Part shown: positions 1-7,538 of the stretch, piece after piece | How positions within the stretch are numbered: position 1 is the stretch's first letter | Layout: each line of letters opens with the position of its first letter | Source: Pseudomonas sp. GM49 | Lineage (GTDB): Bacteria; Pseudomonadota; Gammaproteobacteria; Pseudomonadales; Pseudomonadaceae | NCBI RefSeq assembly: GCF_000282355.1 | Contig: NZ_AKJL01000024.1 | Coordinates: 1 to 37,827, forward strand | DNA: 37,827 nt | Direction: 5' to 3' | The notes under the pieces: model-generated | Seen by the model: only the letters and a program-made list of their open reading frames with translations | Told to the model about the DNA's origin: nothing | The model's database searches: none | Position numbers and translations under genes: made by a program

Positions 1-74
1 GGCTCGTGGGCAAAAGCCTGGGTGAGCTTACCCAGCCATGACTTCTGCCCGTTGCTCGATCGATCTTCGCTCAT
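1..74 (-). CDS. corC: CorC/HlyC-family CBS-domain protein (N-terminal fragment)
   Basis: Only the first 24 codons are inside the window, read leftward from an ATG at 74. The visible N-terminus (MSEDRSSNG, then KSWLGKLTQAFAHE) matches what I remember of Pseudomonas CorC, a cytosolic protein with two CBS domains and a CorC_HlyC domain linked to magnesium and cobalt efflux. None of those domains lies in the window, so the call rests on the N-terminus and on position. It starts 5 bp after the ybeY stop, in the conserved ybeZ-ybeY-corC-lnt order. The gene is cut by the window edge, not truncated biologically as far as can be seen. Confidence 0.85.
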   Translation of the reverse strand, partial: MSEDRSSNGQKSWLGKLTQAFAHE

Positions 75-79
75 AGCGA

Positions 80-574
80 TTACTCTGAATCCTTTGTTGT
101 TTCGGTAGGGGATAAATCGGCTTCGTCGTCCGCGTAGGGATCGGGAAAGCCCAGTTCTGCAAGCAACGTTCGTTCCAGTGCTTCCATTTCTTCGGCTTCG
201 TCGTCATCAATATGGTCGTAACCAAGCAGATGCAAGCAGCCGTGAATCACCAGGTGTGCCCAATGGGCCTCGAGTTGCTTGCCTTGTTCGGCGGCTTCAC
301 GCTCGACCACGGCGACACAGATCACCAGGTCGCCCAGCAGCGGGATGTCGAGGAACTCATCCGGCACATCGGCCGGGAATGACAAGACGTTAGTTGCGTA
401 ATCCTTTTGCCGCCAGGTGTGGTTCAACTCGCGGCCTTCGGCTTCATCGACCAGACGAATGGTCATCTCCGAATCGGCGGTACGCTGGCGCAGGGCCAGT
501 TCGCACCACTGGCGGAACTCGGTTTCGCTGGGGGCGCTGGCTTCGGTGGCGATTTGCAGGTCAAGCTCAAGCAT
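80..574 (-). CDS. ybeY: Endoribonuclease YbeY (16S rRNA maturation)
   Basis: A 164-residue protein, typical for YbeY, a zinc-dependent single-strand RNase that acts in 16S rRNA 3' end maturation and late 30S quality control. The diagnostic metal motif H-x3-H-x5-H is visible as [11 protein letters not shown] near the C-terminal third, preceded by the conserved NVLSFP stretch. The frame stays open upstream to 712, but I chose the ATG at 574 because [11 protein letters not shown] begins the conserved fold and the upstream extension is only the shadow of ybeZ. The start overlaps the ybeZ 3' end by 8 bp, which suggests translational coupling in a ybeZ-ybeY-corC operon. Confidence 0.95.
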   Translation of the reverse strand: MLELDLQIATEASAPSETEFRQWCELALRQRTADSEMTIRLVDEAEGRELNHTWRQKDYATNVLSFPADVPDEFLDIPLLGDLVICVAVVEREAAEQGKQLEAHWAHLVIHGCLHLLGYDHIDDDEAEEMEALERTLLAELGFPDPYADDEADLSPTETTKDSE

Positions 575-1574
575 CGCGGCGGCTATCCTTGGCGGCTGCA
601 TCATCGGTCGCATGGTTTTCGAAACGCTCGTAGGCTTCGACGATGCGCTGCACCAGCGGATGGCGCACAACGTCCTTGGGCTGGAAGTGGGTGAAGCTGA
701 TGCCCGGCACATCCTTGAGCACTTCGATCACGTGGCGCAGGCCGGACTTGGTGCCGCGTGGCAGGTCGACCTGGGTGATGTCACCGGTGATGACGGCCGT
801 GGAGCCGAAGCCGATCCGGGTCAGGAACATCTTCATTTGTTCGACCGTGGTGTTCTGGCTTTCGTCGAGAATGATGAAACTGTTGTTCAGCGTACGGCCG
901 CGCATGTACGCCAGTGGCGCGACTTCGATCACCTGGCGTTCGATCAGCTTGGCGACGTATTCGAAGCCGAGCATTTCGTAGAGCGCGTCGTAGAGCGGGC
1001 GCAGGTACGGGTCGATCTTTTGGGCGAGGTCGCCGGGCAGGAAGCCGAGTTTTTCACCCGCTTCGACCGCTGGACGAACCAGCAGGATGCGGCGAATCTG
1101 CTCGCGCTCCAGTGCATCGACCGCGCAGGCGACGGCCAGGTAGGTCTTGCCGGTACCGGCCGGACCGATGCCGAAGTTGATGTCGTTACCGAGGATTTCC
1201 TTCACGTAGCGTATTTGATTCAAGCCACGGGGGCGAATCATGCCTTTCTTGGTGCGCAGGGCCACGGACGGTTCGGCGGGGGAGTGGTTGTCCAGCTCTT
1301 CGACGGCCGATTCCTGCAAGAACAGGTGAACCATGTCCGGCGACAGCTCGGTACCCTTGGTTTCCCGGTACAGGCGGCGCAGGAGGTTTTCCGCGGAGGT
1401 GGTGTGTTTGGGTTCGCCGATCAGCTCGAACTGGTTTCCGCGATTGCGGATCTCGATGGTCAGGCGCTGTTCGATCAAGCGCAAATGCTCGTCGAATTGC
1501 CCGCACAGATTGGCGAAGCGGCGAGCTTCAAAAGGCTCGAGGATGAAACGATGTGGTTCTATGGGTGCGTTCAA
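567..1574 (-). CDS. ybeZ: PhoH-like ATPase YbeZ
   Basis: A 335-residue PhoH-family P-loop ATPase. Walker A GPAGTGKT lies at about residues 137-144 and the Walker B segment FIILDESQ at about 233-240. The N-terminal 100 residues form the small RNA-binding-like domain usual for YbeZ. The family partners YbeY in rRNA processing and is thought to have nucleic-acid-dependent ATPase activity. The start appears to be TTG at 1574 ([10 protein letters not shown]), with only a weak GGGCGG-like ribosome site upstream, so the exact start is less certain than the gene. ybeY overlaps its 3' end. miaB lies upstream on the same strand, separated by about 215 bp holding a REPIN, so the two may be co-transcribed or insulated. 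Confidence 0.95.
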   Translation of the reverse strand: MNAPIEPHRFILEPFEARRFANLCGQFDEHLRLIEQRLTIEIRNRGNQFELIGEPKHTTSAENLLRRLYRETKGTELSPDMVHLFLQESAVEELDNHSPAEPSVALRTKKGMIRPRGLNQIRYVKEILGNDINFGIGPAGTGKTYLAVACAVDALEREQIRRILLVRPAVEAGEKLGFLPGDLAQKIDPYLRPLYDALYEMLGFEYVAKLIERQVIEVAPLAYMRGRTLNNSFIILDESQNTTVEQMKMFLTRIGFGSTAVITGDITQVDLPRGTKSGLRHVIEVLKDVPGISFTHFQPKDVVRHPLVQRIVEAYERFENHATDDAAAKDSRRDA

Positions 1575-1685
1575 GGTCGTATTTAGCCGCCCTGGGGCAA
1601 TTGGGATGAAATCAAGGATAACGCCAGTGGCGTGGGTGCGAAAGCTCTTAAATGAGGCAACCCGATTCCCGCCTCTGGCGCTGTA

Positions 1686-1778
1686 CCTGTGGGAGCGGGC
1701 TTGCTCGCGAAGACGGAGTGTCAGTCGACATTAATGGTGCTGACAGACCGCCTTCGCGAGCAAGCCCGCTCCCACAGG
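1686..1778. repeat. REPIN, GTGGGAGCGGGCTTGCTCGCGA class
   Basis: Two perfect 27-nt arms, 1686-1712 and 1752-1778, face each other around a 39-nt spacer. Each arm contains a smaller internal palindrome (AGCGGGCTTGCTCGC-like), the usual REP architecture of fluorescent pseudomonads. It sits between the miaB stop and the ybeZ start. The core has GGGC where most elements of this class here have GAGC; the element at 34940 shares this variant. Confidence 0.9.
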
Positions 1779-1789
1779 GATATTCGGTG

Positions 1790-3118
1790 TTATTGGATCA
1801 GCGAACCCCGCAGCGAGTGCGGCTGCGCGGCATCGATGTGCACGTCGGCGAACTGGCCGATCAGGGTCGGATTGTCGCAGCGGAAGTTGACGATACGGTT
1901 ATTCTCGGTCCGGCCTTGCAGCTCGCCCGGGTCTTTTTTCGAATAATCGGTCACCAGGATCCGCTGGATCGAACCGACCATTTGTCGGCTGATCTCGAAG
2001 CCTTGCTGGTTCAGGCGATGCTGCAGGGCGTTCAGGCGCTCTTTTTTCAGTTCTTCCGGGGTTTCATCGGCCAGGTCGGCGGCCGGTGTGCCCGGGCGCT
2101 GGCTGTAGACGAACGAGTAGGAAAAGTCGAAACCGACGTCGGCAATCAGCTTCATGGTTTGTTCGAAGTCTTTTTCGGTCTCGCCCGGGAAGCCGACGAT
2201 GAAATCCGAGCTGATGCAGATCCCCGGCACGGCGGCGCGCAGCTTGCGCAGTTTGGATTTGTACTCCAGCGCGGTGTGGTTGCGCTTCATCGCCGCGAGG
2301 ATGCGGTCCGAGCCCGATTGCACCGGCAAGTGCAGGTGCTTGACCAGCTCCGGCACGTCGGCGTGGGCCTGGATCAGGCTGTCGGAAAATTCCAGTGGAT
2401 GCGACGTGGTGTAGCGGATGCGGTCGATGCCGTCGACAGCGGCGACCACGCGGATCAGCTCGGCCAGATCAGCCAGGCGCCCGTCATGGGTGAGGCCGCG
2501 ATAGCCGTTGACGTTCTGCCCCAGCAGCGTCACTTCCCGCACGCCGTTTTCGGCCAGGTGAATGATCTCGGCAATCACGTCGTCGAACGGCCGGCTGACC
2601 TCTTCGCCGCGTGTGTAGGGGACCACGCAGAACGTGCAGTACTTGCTGCAACCTTCCATGACCGACACATAAGCGCTCGGGCCGTCGACGCGGGGCTCGG
2701 GCAAATGGTCGAATTTTTCGATTTCCGGGAACGAGACGTCGACTTGTGGCAGCTTGCTGATGCGCGCGGCGTCGATCATTTCCGGCAGGCGGTGCAGGGT
2801 CTGCGGGCCGAAGACCACGTCGACGTACGGCGCGCGATCACGGATGGCGGTACCCTCCTGGCTGGCCACGCAACCGCCGACGGCGATCACCATGTCCGGA
2901 TTGGCCAGTTTCAGTTCGCGCCAGCGTCCGAGTTGGGAGTAGACACGGTCCTGCGCACGTTCGCGGATCGAGCAGGTGTTGAGCAGGATCACGTCGGCGT
3001 CTTCAGCGCGGGCGGTGACTTCCAGGGCCTGATGTTCGCCCAGCAGATCGACCATGCGCGAGCTGTCGTACTCGTTCATCTGGCAACCGTGGGTTTCGAT
3101 GTAAAGCTTCTTGGCCAT
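1790..3118 (-). CDS. miaB: tRNA-2-methylthio-N6-dimethylallyladenosine synthase MiaB
   Basis: A 442-residue methylthiotransferase that adds the 2-methylthio group to i6A37 in tRNAs reading UNN codons. The N-terminal UPF0004 domain supplies cysteines C12, C49 and C83 for the second iron-sulfur cluster. The radical SAM domain carries CSKYCTFC (C157, C161, C164), and a C-terminal TRAM domain ([15 protein letters not shown]) follows. All cluster ligands are present. The frame extends to 3166, but the ATG at 3118 begins the conserved [19 protein letters not shown]. It is divergent from the DUF1820 gene, sharing a 133-bp intergenic region. Confidence 0.97.
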   Translation of the reverse strand: MAKKLYIETHGCQMNEYDSSRMVDLLGEHQALEVTARAEDADVILLNTCSIRERAQDRVYSQLGRWRELKLANPDMVIAVGGCVASQEGTAIRDRAPYVDVVFGPQTLHRLPEMIDAARISKLPQVDVSFPEIEKFDHLPEPRVDGPSAYVSVMEGCSKYCTFCVVPYTRGEEVSRPFDDVIAEIIHLAENGVREVTLLGQNVNGYRGLTHDGRLADLAELIRVVAAVDGIDRIRYTTSHPLEFSDSLIQAHADVPELVKHLHLPVQSGSDRILAAMKRNHTALEYKSKLRKLRAAVPGICISSDFIVGFPGETEKDFEQTMKLIADVGFDFSYSFVYSQRPGTPAADLADETPEELKKERLNALQHRLNQQGFEISRQMVGSIQRILVTDYSKKDPGELQGRTENNRIVNFRCDNPTLIGQFADVHIDAAQPHSLRGSLIQ

Positions 3119-3184
3119 GGAAAGAGTCATCACCTGATTCAAAGAACCGCGCATTATAGGGAACATGTCCCGTGGTTCCTACCG

Positions 3185-3211
3185 TTGCGCGTCCGACGGC
3201 TGTGCTATAGT
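3185..3211 (+). promoter_or_regulatory. Possible sigma70-type promoter for the DUF1820 gene
   Basis: A TATAGT hexamer at 3206-3211 looks like a -10 element, and TTGCGC at 3185-3190 could be a -35, but the 15-bp spacing is short. It lies 40 bp before the ATG at 3252, in the miaB/DUF1820 divergent region. No Shine-Dalgarno is evident before that ATG. Confidence 0.35.
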
Positions 3212-3251
3212 TTGCGCCCTCATTTTTACCCCGATGTGTTACCCGCCCACC

Positions 3252-3581
3252 ATGACCAAACGTGAAGCTCCAATCTACAAGGTGATTTTCCTCAACCAGG
3301 GCCAGGTGTTCGAAATGTACGCCAAACAGATCTATCAAAGTGATCTGTGGGGCTTTCTGGAAGTGGAAGAGTTCGTCTTTGGCGAGCGCACGCAAGTGGT
3401 CGTCGATCCGAGCGAAGAAAAGCTCAAGGCTCAGTTCGAGGGCGTGGTGCGCAGTTTTGTGCCGATGCATTCGATCGTGCGTATCGACGAAGTCGAGCGT
3501 CTGGGGACACCGAAAATCAGCGAAGCCCGTGGCGCGGTCGGCAATGTAATGCCGTTTCCGATGCCGATGCCTGAGAAGTAA
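3252..3581 (+). CDS. DUF1820 family protein
   Basis: A 109-residue soluble protein, strongly like the conserved Pseudomonas protein I remember beside miaB (P. aeruginosa about PA3979). It begins MTKREAPIYKVIFLNQGQ and contains QSDLWGFLEVEEFVFGERTQ, typical of DUF1820. There is no signal peptide or membrane segment, and the family has no established biochemical role. I chose the ATG at 3252 over the longer open frame from 3165 because the upstream codons overlap the probable promoter and do not look protein-like. It ends in a methionine- and proline-rich tail (VMPFPMPMPEK) and converges on the Sel1 gene with a REPIN between. Confidence 0.9.
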   Translation: MTKREAPIYKVIFLNQGQVFEMYAKQIYQSDLWGFLEVEEFVFGERTQVVVDPSEEKLKAQFEGVVRSFVPMHSIVRIDEVERLGTPKISEARGAVGNVMPFPMPMPEK

Positions 3582-3603
3582 GGTACAAGATCGAGTCGCC
3601 CCT

Positions 3604-3685
3604 ATCGCGAGCAAGCTCGCTCCCACAGTTGACCGAGTTCTCATATGGGAATGCAGTCGAATGTGGGAGCGAGCTTGCTCGCGAT
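3604..3685. repeat. REPIN, GTGGGAGCGAGCTTGCTCGCGA class
   Basis: Perfect 24-nt inverted arms at 3604-3627 and 3662-3685 with a 34-nt spacer. It is placed between convergent genes (DUF1820 and the Sel1-repeat gene), where it may also act as a bidirectional mRNA end. Confidence 0.9.
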
Positions 3686-3710
3686 GGGGCCAGTCAGATC
3701 AACGCAAAAA

Positions 3711-4265
3711 TCAGGGCAGCGGCGCGAACGGCGTACGCCCGTCAGCGCTCTGCAATTCCATCAGATATTTACGGAAAATTTGCCCGAGCACCTGGGTGGC
3801 GAGTTCGAGCTCTTCGCGGGGCATTTTTTCGGTGACTTCGTCGGCGGTGTCCAGTGCGTCTTCGGCGCCGTTGACCGCCGCCATCTTCAGCAGGATGTAC
3901 GCCTGAACGTTATTGGCCGGCACGCCTTCGCCGTGGAAGAACATGGTACCGAGCTTGAATTGCGCCTGGGCATGGCCTTGCAGCGAAGCCTTTTCGAAAT
4001 AGCTCAGGGCTTGATTGAGGTCGCGTGGCGCGTTTTTACCTTCGTAGTAGAACTCACCCAACTCGTATTGCGCTTGTGCATCCCCTTCATCCGACGCTTT
4101 CTGGCAGGCGGCGAGCGCCTGTTCCAGGTCTTGCGGCTGGGTATTGAGGGTGCAGCGACCCATCGCTGGGATTAACAACGAGTTGCCGCCTGCTTGTGCG
4201 TGCGCGAGCAGGGGCTGAAGAAGCAACAGGCAGCCCAGTGCAAGGGCGCGGCCGGTGCGGTTCAT
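3711..4265 (-). CDS. Secreted Sel1-like (TPR-like) repeat protein
   Basis: A 184-residue protein with a clear Sec signal peptide (basic MNRTGR, hydrophobic ALALGCLLLLQPLL, then AHAQA as a cleavage region). Two to three Sel1-type helical repeats follow, seen in GDAQAQYELGEFYYEGKNAPRD and GHAQAQFKLGTMFFHGEGVP (shown here only as short segments: AQAQYELGEFYYEG and AQAQFKLGTMFFHG). Sel1 repeats mediate protein-protein contacts. It is probably periplasmic, and its partner is unknown. It lies directly downstream of hemL on the same strand, but a hairpin terminator and about 220 bp separate them, so it probably has its own promoter. The position matches P. aeruginosa about PA3978. Confidence 0.85.
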   Translation of the reverse strand: MNRTGRALALGCLLLLQPLLAHAQAGGNSLLIPAMGRCTLNTQPQDLEQALAACQKASDEGDAQAQYELGEFYYEGKNAPRDLNQALSYFEKASLQGHAQAQFKLGTMFFHGEGVPANNVQAYILLKMAAVNGAEDALDTADEVTEKMPREELELATQVLGQIFRKYLMELQSADGRTPFAPLP

Positions 4266-4452
4266 GGGAATCGACTTACCTCTGAAGGGCGCGCGGACCC
4301 ATCAAGGGATCCAATAAGCGCGCATTATGAAATAAGCAGGGGCAACCTTACAAAGTCTTTACTCGTTTTTCTGCTGCGCGGGAAATTAATCGCCCACTTT
4401 GCGGGGGATTATTAGCAGGCGAGTAGGAAAAACCGTGGGAATGCAGGCGAAA

Positions 4453-4480
4453 GCTGACGCTGGCAATGGCCAACGTCAGC
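4453..4480 (-). terminator. Intrinsic-terminator-like hairpin after hemL
   Basis: GCTGACG at 4453-4459 pairs with CGTCAGC at 4474-4480, and the inner TGGC/GCCA extends the stem after one mismatch. On the minus strand the stem is followed by TTTCG, a short T tract. It lies 10 bp past the hemL stop and probably ends the thiD-thiE-hemL transcript. Confidence 0.65.
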
Positions 4481-4489
4481 ATTTCAGCG

Positions 4490-5773
4490 TTACTTCAAGG
4501 CCGCAAAGGCGCGCTCGGCGGCGTCCAGGGTCAGCTTCAGTTCGGCTTCACCGTGGGCAATCGAGGTGAAGCCGGCTTCGAAGGCGCTTGGTGCCAGGTA
4601 GACGCCACCTTCCAGCATCAGGTGGAAGAAGCGTCCGAACAACGCTGCATCGCTGGCAATCACGTCATCGAAAGTGACGATGTCGTCAGCACCACTGAAG
4701 TACAGGCCGAACATGCCGCCGGCTTGTGTGGTCACGAACGGAATGCCTGCCGCATCGGCGCGCTGTTGCAGGCCGTCGAGCAGGCGAGTGGTGTAGTCGG
4801 TCAGCTCGGCGTGGAAGCCCGGACGGCTGATCAGGCGCAGAGTGGTCAGGCCGGCGGCCATCGCCAGCGGGTTACCGGACAGTGTACCGGCCTGGTAGAC
4901 CGGGCCCAGCGGGGCGATACGCTGCATGATTTCACGCTTGCCACCGAAGCAGCCGACCGGCATGCCGCCACCGATGATCTTGCCGAAGGTGGTCAGGTCC
5001 GGGGTTACGCCGTAATAAGCCTGGGCGCCGCCGAGGGCGACACGGAAACCGGTCATCACTTCGTCGAAAATCAGCACTACACCGTGCTTGTCGCACAGGG
5101 TCCGCAGGCCTTCGAGGAAACCAGGTGCCGGCGGCACACAGTTCATGTTGCCGGCCACTGGCTCGACGATGATGCAGGCCACGTCCTGGCCGACTTCGGC
5201 GAGCATGGCTGCAACGGCGTCGATGTCGTTGAACGGCAGGGTCAGGGTATGTTTCGCGAATGCCGCCGGTACACCGGCCGAGCTCGGTACGCCTTGGGTC
5301 AGTGCGCCGGAACCGGCCTTGACCAGCAGGCTGTCGGAGTGACCGTGGTAGCAACCTTCGAACTTGATGATGCTGTCGCGGCCGGTGAAGCCACGGGCCA
5401 GGCGGATTGCACTCATGGTTGCTTCGGTGCCGGAACTGACCATGCGCACCATTTCCATCGATGGCACGAGCGAGCAGACCAGGTCGGCCATCTGCGTTTC
5501 CATCTCGGTCGGGGCGCCGTAGGACAATCCGTGCTCCAGCTGCTTGCGCACCGCGTCCAGCACATCCGGGTGGCTGTGGCCGAGGATCATCGGGCCCCAG
5601 GAACCGACGTAATCCACATAGCGCTTGTTGTCTTCGTCGGTGACGTAGGCGCCTTCGGCGTGCTTGAAGAACAACGGCGTGCCGCCGACGCTCTTGAACG
5701 CGCGAACCGGCGAGTTCACGCCACCGGGAATGTGTTTCTGGGCATTGGCAAACAGCGTTTCGGAACGAGACAT
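4490..5773 (-). CDS. hemL: Glutamate-1-semialdehyde 2,1-aminomutase
   Basis: A 427-residue PLP enzyme that converts glutamate-1-semialdehyde to 5-aminolevulinate in the C5 tetrapyrrole pathway. The PLP lysine is K265 in [14 protein letters not shown], with FDEVMTGFR upstream supplying the ring-nitrogen aspartate. The N-terminus [23 protein letters not shown] is characteristic of HemL and separates it from ordinary class III aminotransferases. The ATG at 5773 follows a GAGAG ribosome site. It lies 31 bp after thiE on the same strand, as in other pseudomonads, so haem and thiamine genes probably share a transcript. Confidence 0.97.
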   Translation of the reverse strand: MSRSETLFANAQKHIPGGVNSPVRAFKSVGGTPLFFKHAEGAYVTDEDNKRYVDYVGSWGPMILGHSHPDVLDAVRKQLEHGLSYGAPTEMETQMADLVCSLVPSMEMVRMVSSGTEATMSAIRLARGFTGRDSIIKFEGCYHGHSDSLLVKAGSGALTQGVPSSAGVPAAFAKHTLTLPFNDIDAVAAMLAEVGQDVACIIVEPVAGNMNCVPPAPGFLEGLRTLCDKHGVVLIFDEVMTGFRVALGGAQAYYGVTPDLTTFGKIIGGGMPVGCFGGKREIMQRIAPLGPVYQAGTLSGNPLAMAAGLTTLRLISRPGFHAELTDYTTRLLDGLQQRADAAGIPFVTTQAGGMFGLYFSGADDIVTFDDVIASDAALFGRFFHLMLEGGVYLAPSAFEAGFTSIAHGEAELKLTLDAAERAFAALK

Positions 5774-5804
5774 GATCGGGCTCTCAAATCAGATTTTAAG
5801 CGAC

Positions 5805-6428
5805 TTAAATAGAAAACAGTTCGTTGAAGGCACGGGCACGGCGGGTCACTTCGGCCGTGCTCTGGGCGCCGAACAGGCCATGCACTACCGCCAGCAGATC
5901 GACGCCGTGGGCCACCAGCGGGGCGGCGTTGTCCAGGGTGATGCCGCCGATCGCGCAGATCGGCAAGTGCAATTGCTTGCGGGCCTGATCGAGCAGTTCG
6001 AGGCTGCAGGTCGGTGCGCCGGGCTTGGTGTTCGAATTGAAGAAGCGGCCGAAGGCGACGTAACTGGCGCCTTCCTTTGTCGCTTGTTCGGCCAGTTCGA
6101 GTTGCGCGTGGCAAGTCGAGCCGATGATGGCTTTGGAACCGAGCAGAGCGCGGGTCGGTGACAGTGGGCCATCGGTCTGGCCCAGGTGCACACCCACATT
6201 GAGGCGGGCGGCCAGTTCGGCGTCGTCGTTGATGATCAACCGTGTCTTGTAGCGTTCGCACAGCTCGCGCAGGGCTTCGGCCTCACGCAGGCGGCGGGCC
6301 TCGTCGCTGCTTTTGTCGCGGTACTGCAGCAAGGTGACGCCGCCTTCCAGCGCCGCCTCCACGTACTTGAGCAGCTTACCGTCCAGCAAATGGCTGTCGG
6401 TAATGGCGTACAGGCCACGTAGTTTCAT
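5805..6428 (-). CDS. thiE: Thiamine-phosphate synthase
   Basis: A 207-residue TIM-barrel enzyme that couples HMP pyrophosphate to the thiazole phosphate to make thiamine monophosphate. Family marks include the start LRGLYAITD, the substrate segment LLQYRDKS, the pyrophosphate/Mg region [14 protein letters not shown], and [13 protein letters not shown] near the active site. ATG at 6428 is preceded by GAGG at good spacing. It lies 31 bp after the thiD stop, and hemL follows. No TPP riboswitch is visible upstream of this gene or of thiD. Confidence 0.96.
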   Translation of the reverse strand: MKLRGLYAITDSHLLDGKLLKYVEAALEGGVTLLQYRDKSSDEARRLREAEALRELCERYKTRLIINDDAELAARLNVGVHLGQTDGPLSPTRALLGSKAIIGSTCHAQLELAEQATKEGASYVAFGRFFNSNTKPGAPTCSLELLDQARKQLHLPICAIGGITLDNAAPLVAHGVDLLAVVHGLFGAQSTAEVTRRARAFNELFSI

Positions 6429-6459
6429 CGGACAAGCCTCACCGCATTACAAATAGAAG

Positions 6460-7257
6460 TTACGAACAGAAATCCAGAGGCAAACGGCGCGGCACAAACT
6501 GGCCTTTGCCCAGCTGCTCGGCGTCACGCAAGGTGCGCCATGTGTAGTTAAGCGCGGTCTGCACGGCGCTGGCGAGGTTTTCGCCCTGGGCCAGACGACC
6601 GGCCAGCGCGCTGGCCAGGGTGCAACCGGAACCGTGATAACTGCCGGGCAGGCGCTGGCAGGTAAAGGTTTGGCGCAGGCCGTCGCGGCTGTACAGGCGA
6701 TTGTGGATTTCGGTTTCGTCGCCATGGCCGCCGGTGATCAACAGGTGTTTTACGAACGGCAGGAGTTTTTCAGCGCACTCGTCCGCGGTGCCTTGGGGCA
6801 GTTCGGCGAGGATACGGGCTTCGGGAAGGTTGGGGGTGGCAATGATCGACAGGGGCAGCAGGCGTTCGCGCATGGCGTAGCCGACTTCGTCCTTGCCCAG
6901 GCGTCCGCCGCCGCCGGCGCGCAGTACCGGGTCGCAGACCACTGGCAAATGCGGGTGCGCCGAAAGCAGTTCGACCACGGTGTCGACCATTTCCAGTGAA
7001 CCGAGCATGCCCAGTTTGACCGCCGCGACTTCGGAATCGTTGAGCACGGCATTGGCCTGGGCCAGTACCCACTCACGGTCGAGGACGCGGAAGTCAGTGA
7101 CATTGACGGTGTCTTGCACGGTCAGGGCGGTGACGGCCGGAGCCGCATGGCATCCCTGAGCGAGCAGGGCTTCGATATCTGCCTGCAAGCCGGCGCCACC
7201 ACTTGGGTCGTGGCCGGAGAGACAGAGGACAACGGGGCGAGAGCTGTAGATATTCAT
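6460..7257 (-). CDS. thiD: Hydroxymethylpyrimidine (phosphate) kinase ThiD
   Basis: A 265-residue ribokinase-fold kinase that phosphorylates HMP and HMP-P for thiamine synthesis. GHDPSGGAGLQADI at the N-terminus and the catalytic GSYHGSGCTLASALAG segment near residue 220 (anion hole and general base) are typical. I chose the ATG at 7257 (MNIYSSRPVVLCLSG) over the upstream in-frame start at 7278, because the conserved sequence begins there. It is the first gene of the thiD-thiE-hemL block and is divergent from the ladS-like kinase across 281 bp. Confidence 0.95.
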   Translation of the reverse strand: MNIYSSRPVVLCLSGHDPSGGAGLQADIEALLAQGCHAAPAVTALTVQDTVNVTDFRVLDREWVLAQANAVLNDSEVAAVKLGMLGSLEMVDTVVELLSAHPHLPVVCDPVLRAGGGGRLGKDEVGYAMRERLLPLSIIATPNLPEARILAELPQGTADECAEKLLPFVKHLLITGGHGDETEIHNRLYSRDGLRQTFTCQRLPGSYHGSGCTLASALAGRLAQGENLASAVQTALNYTWRTLRDAEQLGKGQFVPRRLPLDFCS

Positions 7258-7432
7258 GGTGCGCGAGCTTACCACCAAACGTCGATTTTCGGGTGTGGTG
7301 ACATCCAGTCTGCCTGTTCCATTGTGGCAGTGATTTGCTTGCCTCTGATTATGTCCTGGTAGTGTCTCTGGAACGCCCGTTCTAGAGCCTTTGTAGGAAA
7401 TATTTCAATGGTATTTAATGGCCATCAACGGC

Positions 7433-7506
7433 TATGCTAGAGTGGATCCAAACCAATAACAGGTGATACCGGTTTACGTCTGCTCAAAAGGAATGGGGGG
7501 CTTCCT
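7433..7506 (+). promoter_or_regulatory. Leader of the LadS-like gene: -10-like site and GGA hairpin
   Basis: TATGCT at 7433-7438 resembles a -10 element, but no convincing -35 is seen. Downstream in the presumed leader, AGGAA (7489-7493) can pair with TTCCT (7502-7506) around the loop TGGGGGGC. The leader up to the ATG at 7539 would be about 95 nt. GGA-containing hairpins are what RsmA/CsrA proteins bind, so feedback on this gene is conceivable but unproven. Confidence 0.3.
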
Positions 7507-7538
7507 GACAGAACCGGACAGGCCACGCTGGGGCTTCA

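Noticed and set aside
1652..3265. 537-codon plus-strand open frame
   Set aside because: It lies antisense to miaB, whose radical SAM and TRAM motifs are unmistakable. High GC keeps the opposite frame open; no family motif is seen in it.
4466..5812. 448-codon plus-strand open frame
   Set aside because: It is antisense to hemL with no recognisable domain; an artefact of GC-rich codon use.
6429..7538. TPP riboswitch for the thiamine genes
   Set aside because: I looked upstream of thiE and thiD for the conserved CUGAGA and ACCUGAUC segments and did not find them.
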